DNA of 22,500 bases from positions 1 to 22,500 of the forward strand of contig MCFG01000579.1 in the NCBI GenBank assembly GCA_002104895.1. Direction: 5' to 3'. The translations under genes and the position numbers were made by a program. The stretch comes from Anaeromyces robustus. Lineage: Eukaryota > Neocallimastigomycota > Neocallimastigomycetes > Neocallimastigales > Neocallimastigaceae. This document shows, one piece after another, positions 12,158-20,876 of the stretch. Position 1 is the stretch's first letter, and every line of letters begins with the position of its first letter. The notes beneath the pieces are model-generated. The model worked only from the letters and a program-made list of their open reading frames with translations. It was not told the DNA's origin and did not search any database.

Positions 12158-12602
12158 TTTTTTTTTTTTAATTTAAATAATATATTGAAATTTAATAAAA
12201 CTTTAATTATAAAAAAGTGTTATTTTTTTTAAAAAAAAAAAAAAAGATTCGGTCACGTGTTTTAAAAATTATAATTGAATGAAATTTAATAATAAATTAT
12301 ATATCTATTCTATTTATTTATTTTATATAATATCTTTTTTTTTAATATTATTGTGTATTAAATATTTTAATATATATAGAATAAAATAAAAATAGAGTAA
12401 AATGTTAAAGGAAAGCATTTATATAATGCTTTTTCTATATAATATATTTGTTCATTTTCATATAATTATGTTCATTATTTTCATATAATTATATAAAAAA
12501 GACATAATACATATGTCTATATATATAGATATAGTAATTATATGTTTTATAATACATATATTTAATAATTAATAATAAAATATAATAATAACAAATAATA
12601 AA

Positions 12603-12634
<32 letters not shown>

Positions 12635-13239
12635 TTAGTTAATTATTATTTTATTTAATCAAAGTTAAGAAATAATTTTATTTATTTTATTTATTTAATT
12701 TATATATTTCATTAATTAATAAATTATTATTTTAATATTTATTTATTCATTTATTTATTAATGATTAAATAAATGATTTACATGTGTCAAAAAAAAATGT
12801 AAAAAAGTAAAATTTATATTTAAAATTATTATAATTATTTAATCAGAAAAAAATATATATATATATCTAAAATTATAATAATAAATCATCCATTTATTTA
12901 AATATAGATTTAATTATAAAGATTTAAATATTAAAAAAAAAAAAATAATTTTTTTATATTAAACTTTTACTTTTCTTTAAAGTATTTTTTTTATATATTT
13001 GAGCAACAACAAAAATATAAAATAAAATAAAATAAAAAAAAAAAAATAAAAAAAATAAAATAAAATATAAAATATAAAATAAAATAAAATAAAAATAAAA
13101 AAAAAAAGGTAAATATTAAAAGTATATTAATTAAAATAAACTTGTTTTTAAATATAAACTTTTATTATAAAATATCATCATTTTAATAATTTATCTTTTT
13201 TTTTTTTTAAATATAAATTATATAACTTGTTTTAATTGT

Positions 13240-13274
<35 letters not shown>

Positions 13275-13337
13275 CATATTAAAAAAGAAAAAGATAAGAT
13301 AAAATAAAATAAAATAAAAAAAAAATTTTTTATAACT
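12158..13337. other. Divergent promoter region between RRP36 and MPDU1
   Basis: This 1.2-kb spacer carries the upstream sequence of both genes. It is almost all A and T, with an (AAT)n run at about 12602-12632, another at about 13246-13271, and A-rich tracts just before the MPDU1 start. The one conspicuous G/C-containing word is GGTCACGTG at 12251-12259. A short imperfect direct repeat of GTTCATTTTCATATAATTAT occurs around 12450-12492. No gene is seen. Confidence 0.6.
12251..12259. promoter_or_regulatory. CACGTG (E-box) candidate site upstream of RRP36
   Basis: GGTCACGTG stands out in DNA that is otherwise nearly all A/T. CACGTG, especially preceded by T or GT, is the known core for fungal basic helix-loop-helix regulators such as Cbf1. 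It lies about 97 bp before the RRP36 start, a plausible promoter distance, and over 1 kb from MPDU1. That it is bound is inference. Confidence 0.35.
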
Positions 13338-14222
13338 ATGGCTGAACTTATTAATTATGCTAAAAATTTCATTATATCACTTATTGGTGATAAGTGTTAT
13401 GTTGAATTAGTTGAAAATTTAAATGTTAAAGATATTGACTGTTTAAAGTATTCCTTTTCCAAGGTTCTTGGTTTAGGTATGGTTTGTGGTGGTGCTATTT
13501 TAAAAGTCCCACAAATTATTAAAATTTTAATGTCAAAATCTACTAAAGGTATTTCTGTTACTTCTTACTTTATGGATCTTATTGCTCTTTTCATTAATAT
13601 TTCTTATAATGTTCGTTTCGGTTATCCTTTCACTACGTGGGGAGAATATCCATTTATGGGTAAATAAATGAATAATTAAATATTTTTATATTTTAATAAT
13701 AATATTTATAATAAAAATATTTTTTTAGATAGATATATTTGTATTTATATTTTAATAGAAAAAACAATATATATAAAATAAAGAATAATAATAATAATAA
13801 TATTTTTTTTTATCATATTATTTCATTTTATTCATTTTTATTTTTTTTTTCTTTTCATATAATAAATAATAAATTCAAATGACTTCCAATCATATATATA
13901 TATATATATATATATTTAAAAATATATTATTTAATCAATTTATTATATTATTATAATTATTATTTAAATAATCAATATTTTAAATGGATTAATAATAATA
14001 TTTTATATTTACAGCTGTTCAAACCTTTATTGTTCTTTTCTTAATTTACAACTACAGAAAATCCAGAAAGAATTTAATTTTATTTTTATCTCCATTAATT
14101 CTTTTACCTATTATCTTCAACCAAAGTAAGTTTTTATATTTTAATATTTAATATATATAATATATTTAATAATTTAGTGATTTCGTAAAATAATTTAAAT
14201 ATTTATAACAATAACAACAATA

Positions 14223-14264
<42 letters not shown>

Positions 14265-14723
14265 TTTTTATTGTATTCAAATGATTTTATATATATATAT
14301 AAAATTTCTTTTCTTAATTCATAATTAAAAATATATAATATTTTTTAAATAATATGTATATACAAATAATAATAATATAAAAAAATAGATATTATTCCAA
14401 ATTCACTTCTTCAACTTCTCCAAACTTCAACTATTGGTATTAATATTGCTAGTCGTGTTCCACAAATTTTCACAAATTATAAGAATGGAAATACTGGTGA
14501 ATTATCTTTCCTTACTGTCTTTTTCCAATGTGCTGGTTCTTTAGCTAGAGTCTTCACTACAATTCAAGAAGTTAATGATCCAGTAGTATTTGCTGGTAAC
14601 TTTATTGCTAGTTCATTAAATACTGTACTTTTCCTTCAAATTCTCTATTATTGGAGATCTACTTCCTCTGGTTATGTACCACTTAAATCTAAGAAATCAA
14701 AACCAAGAAAGAAGAGAATCTAA
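13338..14723 (+). CDS. MPDU1-type PQ-loop protein (mannose-P-dolichol utilization), 3 exons
   Basis: Exons 13338-13659, 14015-14125 and 14389-14723 join in frame to 255 residues; human MPDU1 has 247. The hallmark PQ motifs are both present: KVPQI (P58-Q59) and RVPQI (P169-Q170). Further family signatures are KVLGLGMVCGGAILKVPQ, SKSTKGIS, the PFTTWGE segment (about residues 97-103), NYKNGNTGELSFLTVF and GSLARVFTTIQE. Several hydrophobic segments indicate a multi-pass membrane protein. MPDU1 in animals is an ER protein needed for use of dolichol-phosphate mannose and glucose in N-glycan, GPI-anchor and O-mannose synthesis. The C-terminus ends in RKKRI, whose last four residues fit the KKXX ER-retrieval signal. 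Donors are gtaaat and gtaagt; acceptors acag and atag. Intron 2 holds an (AAT)n run at about 14228-14261. Family assignment is firm; function in this fungus is by homology. Confidence 0.93.
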
Positions 14724-15136
14724 AGCCAGGATGGAAAAATTGATATAAAAATTTGTTAAAAAAAAAAAAAAAATAAAATAAAAAAAAATAAAAATATAAA
14801 AAATAAAAAATAAAATAAAATAAAATAAAATAAAGAAAAAAATAGAAAAAAAAATAGAAAAAAAAAAAAAAGTAAAAAGAAAACATACATAAAAAAAAAA
14901 AAAAAGAAAAAGAAAAAAAAAATAACAATAATAATATTATAATAATAATAATATTAAAATATTATTTATTTCATAAAATTATATAAATAATAAATAATAA
15001 AACAATTTAAATAATCAAAATATAATATATATATATTTAAAAGGAAGGCACGTATATAAATAAGTTTTATAATATTTATAATTATACTTTAATTTTTTTT
15101 TTTTTTTAATTTATATATATATATATATATTATATA

Positions 15137-15169
<33 letters not shown>

Positions 15170-15555
15170 TATTTTTTCCTTTCATTTACTTTTTATTTTT
15201 TTATTTTTTATTATATATATATATTTTATTTTTTATTTATATATATATATATTTTATTTTTTATTTTTATATATATATTTTTTATTTTTATTTTTATTAA
15301 TTTTTTTTACATAATTTTAATATTAATTTTTTCATTTTTCATTCTTTTTACCTTTTTCCATGTTATTATTTATAAAGAAATTGATAATAATACTTTTTCT
15401 TTTTTTTTTTTAAAAGAAAAGAAAAAAAATACTTTATAAAACTACATATAAATAATATTTTATAATATAACTATTTTTAATTCATATAGTATCAAACCTA
15501 GACAAACTTTTTTTTTTTTTAAAATAATAGTATATATATATTTATTAATATAATG

Positions 15556-15599
<44 letters not shown>

Positions 15600-15611
15600 T
15601 TAATATTAAAT

Positions 15612-15815
15612 AAAATAGAATAAAATAAAAATATAGACATGATACTAATACTAAATCAAATTAATATATTTTAAAATATTTTATATCTATATTATATGTT
15701 ATATATATATATATATAAAATAGAATAAAATAAAATATAGACATGATACTAATACTAAATCAAATAAATATATTTTAAAATATTTTATATCTATATTATA
15801 TGTTATATATATAAA
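15612..15815. repeat. Tandem direct repeat of about 100 bp
   Basis: Copy 1 (about 15612-15716) and copy 2 (about 15717-15815) share the core GACATGATACTAATACTAAA and the following AT-rich stretch up to TATATGTTATATAT. They differ by a few single bases and by the length of the terminal AT run. The second copy is followed directly by the purine tract at 15833. Confidence 0.85.
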
Positions 15816-15832
15816 AATATATAAAATAAAAT

Positions 15833-15887
15833 AAAAAAGAAAAGAAAAAGAAAAAGAAAAAAGAAAAGAAAAAAGAAAAAAGAAAAA
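15833..15887. repeat. 55-nt all-purine (A/G) tract
   Basis: Every base on the plus strand is A or G, in a pattern of A-runs punctuated by single G. Polypurine tracts of this length can adopt non-B structure such as a triplex. Here it is probably just part of a low-complexity spacer. Confidence 0.7.
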
Positions 15888-16016
15888 TATTACAATAAAA
15901 ATACTTTTAATAATTATATATAAAAGAAAAGAAAAAAAAATAAGTATTTTTTTTCTTACAGTCATAATTAATAAAAATATATATATATATATATATATAA
16001 ATATATATACATAAAA

Positions 16017-16047
<31 letters not shown>

Positions 16048-17627
16048 GACATAGAAATTATTATATATAATCTATTTTAGAAGAGAAAAGCAATATTATT
16101 ATTTAATAAAATAAAATAAAAAAAAGAAATAAAATAAAATAAAAATAAAAATAAAAATACTCATATATAAATTAAGCATTATTTTAATGATTACTATATT
16201 TATATTATTATTTGATTTATTTATTTTTTTATTTGTTCTTTTTCACCACAAAGAATTCAAACCGATCTTTTAATACTCATTAAAGTTTTAACAATATTAA
16301 CCAATAATAATATTTAATCTTTATTATGATATTAATAATTTATTTTTTTTAATTATTAACTATTTATATATAAAGGAAAAAAAAAGTATGGATATATTTA
16401 TGAGTATATATATATATATTATGAATTAATATGGTAGATGTAATTATTTTAAAATTAAGATTGATGATGGCTAAGAGAAAATGATAATCCATAATGATTA
16501 TAATATTATATAAATTATACTACATAGTAAAAAAAAAAAAAAAAAAATATTTAATATTTTTAAAAATATTTATAAAAAAAATATTAATAAAATAAAATTT
16601 TATCAATTAGAATAATCCTTTCTTTTTAAAAACAAGTTTATATTAATAATATATAATAAATTAAAAAAAAAAAAAACGAAAAAAATTATATATATATATT
16701 TTATTAGTTTATAGTCTAAACATTATTTTATTTAAATTTTTATTTTTAATTTTAATATATATTTTTTTATTTTATTTTATTTTTTTTTTTTTATAATTAT
16801 TATTATTATAATAATTACAATATAATAAAAATAATAAATAATATATATTCTATTTATTTATTATTTATATTTTATATTATAATTATCATAATTATGATTA
16901 TTATATTATATTATATTATATTATATTATTATACTAAAAATGAATGTGTTAAAAATAATTTATAATTTATAAATATATATATATTATTTATATATTTAAT
17001 ATTGTTAATCTATTTTATATAATATTTATTATTTAAGATAAAAGAAAGTAATAAAATTACAAGGTATTTATAATTAATAATAAATATAATTTATATAATT
17101 TATATAATCTATAAATTATTATAATTTATATTTATATTTATATTTAAAGTAAAATTTATAAATATATATGCATTTTGTTTAGTTTTTTAACTTTTCCATT
17201 TTCTAACATTATTTATGAATTTGGTATATAAATTTCAAATGTAATGCTGGAATAATAGAAAAAAATAAAAAGAAAATTTTTTTATTATACATATTTTTAT
17301 ATTTTTTTTTTTCATATAATTTTGTAACTAATTAACTATATTATATTTATATTTGATAAAATTTTAAATTTTTTTATAATTATATTTGATAACAAATTTA
17401 TTTCATTATGTTATATTTTTGGTATTATGATTTTTATATTTTATATTGTATTTAATATTTTGTTTTTGTTTTGTTGTTGTATATATTTATTGATTTATTT
17501 TTTTCTTTTGAAAGTTTTTACTTTCTTTTTTATTTTATTATACTTTATTTTATTTTTTATTACTTTTTTTTTTTTTTTAATTTTAAAAAGTTCAGGTTTT
17601 TATTATTATTTACTATAATTGATTTAT

Positions 17628-19412
17628 TTATTGAGTTTGGTTATTGTTATTGTTGTTATCATCCTTTGGGATAAGTGGATAAATATAGATCATGAAGAAT
17701 ATGAAAATAACAGCTGCTATAATACCAGTAATAATCCATTTTAACTATTATTTGAAAAATATATAATAAATATATAAAGTAAATGAAAGAAATTATAAAA
17801 ATTAAAAAAAAAAAAAAGTTAGATAAATAATTTAAAATATATATATATGTATATTTTATTTATTTTAAATAAATATTGTAATTAATATTTATTATATATA
17901 TTTTTTCTATTAATAATAATAAATAACTATTATTTATTTTTTTTTATTATTATTGATATTTTACTTTTCTACTATGTTTACTGAGTTCTACAGCATTTGT
18001 TAATTCTTTAGAACCTTTTGTGACAGCTACATCAGCTTGATCAATATTTTCATCAATTGTAACCATAACTTCATTTTGAGTAGCTAACATAGTTTGCATA
18101 TCTTGGAATGTATTTAATAATTCCTATTAAATTTTTTATATAATAAAAAATATTTTTTTATTTGTTAATATTATCAAATTAATATATATATATTATAATT
18201 TATTATATATAAAAAAAAGATTATTTAAATTTTAAAAAATATAATTTATTTATAAAAAATAATTACTTCAATAGATCGTTCAATTTTCTTCATTTCAGCG
18301 TTAATATCTTGTGATTCTTTATATGCACTTTTAGAAAATTGAGAACCTGCTAATTTTTGAACAAAATATGGATTACTATCGTTATCAAATGCTTGTTGAA
18401 TTTCTTCTTCAGTAGCAAAAGAATTATCTATTATAATTATTAATAAAAAATAATAATAAATAATAATATATATTTTAGTTTTTTTTTTTTTTGTTTTGTT
18501 TTGTTTTTTGTTTTTGTTATTATTTTATTATTATTATTTTTTTATTAAATAAAAAAAAATATATTTTTTACCAATTTTATATTGACGTCTAAACATTTGA
18601 TAAGCTTCCTTATGATTTGCCTCTTTGACATTATTAAACTCTTGTAAAGTGTCTTTTAAGTCTTTAGCAAGTTTTTTCTGCATTGAAATATGAATTGATG
18701 TATTTTTATCATGCTTTTTCTTGGTTTCGGCAGAAAGGTTTATAAGTTGAGAACTAATATTTCTTAATCTTTCTGAAACTTCTGAATTTAATCTATTTAT
18801 ATTACTATTAATTTCTGCAGTTTTTTGAGTATTTACAGTTGTTCTTATTTGTGTACCAAGAGTTTTTATTTTCATGATATCACTTTTAGTAATATCTAAT
18901 TCATTTTGTAAATAATTTAACTAGAAATAATATTAATTAATAAAATATGTATATTAATAAAAAAGAAATCAAATATATAAATATTATATTTATATCATGA
19001 ATGTTTTCTTGTCCTCATTAATAATTGATATAGATGATTTCTTTCTTTCTTTCTTTTTTTTTTTTTTTATTACTTACTTTCTTTTCAAAATCATCATTAG
19101 TAACAGGTTTAATGTTGTTATTATAATTATTTCTATTATTATTATTATAATTATAATTGTTCTAATTTTTTTATTTACAAATAAAAGAAAACATTTATAT
19201 ATATATTCATAATATATTAAAATTATTAATAAATTATTATTTAAAAAAAGTAGTTAGTATTAATTTATTATTTATTATTTATTATTTTTTTATTTATTAT
19301 TTATTTATTTATTGTTTATTTTTATTCATTTTTTATGATTTAATATTTTTTTTATATTTACATTTGGAATATCAAGATCACGATTTAAAGTAGCAAGACG
19401 ATCACGATTCAT
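17628..19412 (-). CDS. Qa-SNARE syntaxin, plasma-membrane (Sso1-like) type, 6 exons
   Basis: On the minus strand, exons 19412-19362, 19161-19078, 18920-18572, 18427-18267, 18123-17965 and 17744-17628 join in frame to 306 residues. It starts MNRDRLATLNRD. An Asn/Tyr-rich insert (about 18-35) precedes the Habc three-helix region (about 40-165), with the family stretch RRQYKIDNSFATEEEI at its end. The SNARE motif covers about 205-268, with TFQDMQTMLATQNE around the zero-layer Gln 231 and VMVTIDENIDQADV. A single membrane anchor (about 271-293, WIITGIIAAVIFIFFMIYIY) follows. Qa-SNAREs pair with SNAP25-type and VAMP-type partners to fuse vesicles; the Sso1/syntaxin-1 class acts at the plasma membrane in exocytosis, here perhaps including enzyme secretion (inference). 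Beyond the anchor there is a tail PLIPKDDNNNNNNQTQ that would face outside; most Sso proteins have only a few residues there. All splice sites are GT...AG. Subclass assignment is less certain than the family. Confidence 0.92.
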
Positions 19413-19629
19413 TTTTAATTATTTTTTTTTATTTTATAATATGTTTTATGTTTATTTGTTTGTTTCTTTTGTTTAATTTTATTTTATTTTTTTTTTTTTT
19501 ATTTAAATTTATTATATTCTTTTTTATAAAAAAAAAGAGATCTAATATAAAATATATAAAATGTGATTAAAAATGCTTTTTTTTAAGATTTAGTAATTAT
19601 TTTTAACTATTTGTATTTATCATTTTTTT

Positions 19630-19660
<31 letters not shown>

Positions 19661-20222
19661 AGAAAAAAACGGTATGTTCATGTTACTTAATGTTTTGTAT
19701 TAAGCTTTTTTTAATTAATTCTTTTTAGAAATCTATTTTACCATTAAAATATTAAAATATAAAAAAATTACTGCCTGAATAAATAATATTGATGAAAATA
19801 AATCAATAGATGAATAAAATAATAAATAAATAAATTAATGGTGTGATAATTATATAAAATAAATGAATAAGTAAATAATTTTAATAAATAAATAATCTCA
19901 ATGATATATTAATTATTTTTAAAAATTTTTTTTAAAACATTCTAAGAATACAAAAAAAAGTATATATAATATTATTTTATTAAGATTTTTTTGAATTATA
20001 ATTAATTTTTGTGTAACATAAAATTTTTTACAAATTAAAGTTTATTAAAAATTAAGCAAATTCCTTATTTTTTAATTAAAATTAAAATTATATAATAATT
20101 AATGAAAGATAATTTAAAAAATAAATACAATAAATACATTATTATATATTAATCAAAAATACATAATGAATAAAACACAAAAAAAAACATAATAAATAAA
20201 TTAATCAATAAATAAATAAATT

Positions 20223-20224
20223 AA

Positions 20225-20291
<67 letters not shown>

Positions 20292-20293
20292 AA
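20223..20293. repeat. (TAAA)n microsatellite
   Basis: About 17 units of the same tetranucleotide as at 5501-5652, without interruption. Shorter TAAA groups precede it from about 20190. Confidence 0.9.
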
Positions 20294-20404
20294 ATCCTTT
20301 TTATCCTTTAATAAAATATACTTTTTCATTATTATACTGTAGAATAATTTTATAAAAAAAAAAAATTTAAAAAAATTTTTTTTATTTTATTTTTGTTATA
20401 ATTC

Positions 20405-20620
20405 ATTAATGAAAAAAAAAGTAAGAATTTTCTAACATATATTATTATATATTACAATATTAATATACGTTTTTTATTTAATTATATTCTTTATTATTAG
20501 TAAATAATATCTTTACAATTATTTATTTCTATATTGAAAATAATTAATGAAAAAAAAAGTAAGAATTTTCTAACATATATTATTATGCATTATAATATTA
20601 ATATACGTTTTTTATTTAAA
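20405..20620. repeat. Direct repeat of 78 bp, copies 138 bp apart
   Basis: Copy 1 is 20405-20482, copy 2 is 20543-20620. Both run from ATTAATG plus nine A, through GTAAGAATTTTCTAACATAT, to ATACG plus T-run and ATTTAA. They differ at only a few positions. The GTAAGAATTTTCTAAC part is less AT-biased than its surroundings. The 60 bp between copies is unrelated. The pair lies 0.3-0.5 kb beyond the stop of the cellulase. Confidence 0.85.
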
Positions 20621-20876
20621 GATATTAAAAAAAAAATGAATATCTTTGAAATATCTCTATTATATACTTAAACATTATCAATAAATGTAAATATAAAAAA
20701 AATAATATTTTTTCTATATATTTTTTTAATTATATGATAATGAATTAAAAAGAAAAAAAAATAATAATACTATTTTAATTTATATATATATATATATATA
20801 ATTTTTTTTTTTTTTACATATATTAATTAAAATAATAATTAAAAATTTATTAGTATAGAACAAAAATTTTCTATAT

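Larger units (their letters stand above)
14724..17627. other. Long convergent intergenic region, repeat-rich
   Basis: MPDU1 and the syntaxin gene both end here, leaving 2.9 kb without a supportable gene. It contains A tracts (42 A at 15556-15597, 26 A at 16022-16047), many AT dinucleotide runs, a tandem repeat of about 105 bp (15612-15815) and an all-purine stretch at 15833-15887. Short frames on either strand are poly-Phe/Lys/Ile products of low-complexity DNA. Two somewhat more complex patches (about 16230-16320 and 16440-16500) show no recognisable RNA or protein. Confidence 0.6.
19413..20876. other. Intergenic region upstream of the syntaxin gene and downstream of the cellulase
   Basis: This AT-rich spacer has a (TAAA)n array at 20223-20293, a dispersed 78-bp direct repeat (20405-20482 and 20543-20620) and an A-run near 19629-19653 beside the small complex patch ACGGTATGTTCATGTTACTT. 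The right end is the 3' region of the cellulase gene. No gene or RNA is recognised. The promoter of the syntaxin gene should lie just right of 19412. Confidence 0.6.

Noticed and set aside
14689-14928. Phe-rich minus-strand frame at the end of MPDU1
   Set aside because: It is the complement of an A-rich 3' region and the MPDU1 C-terminus.
16440-16500. TGATGA-containing patch that could be a C/D-box snoRNA
   Set aside because: No CTGA D box at suitable distance and no terminal stem could be found.
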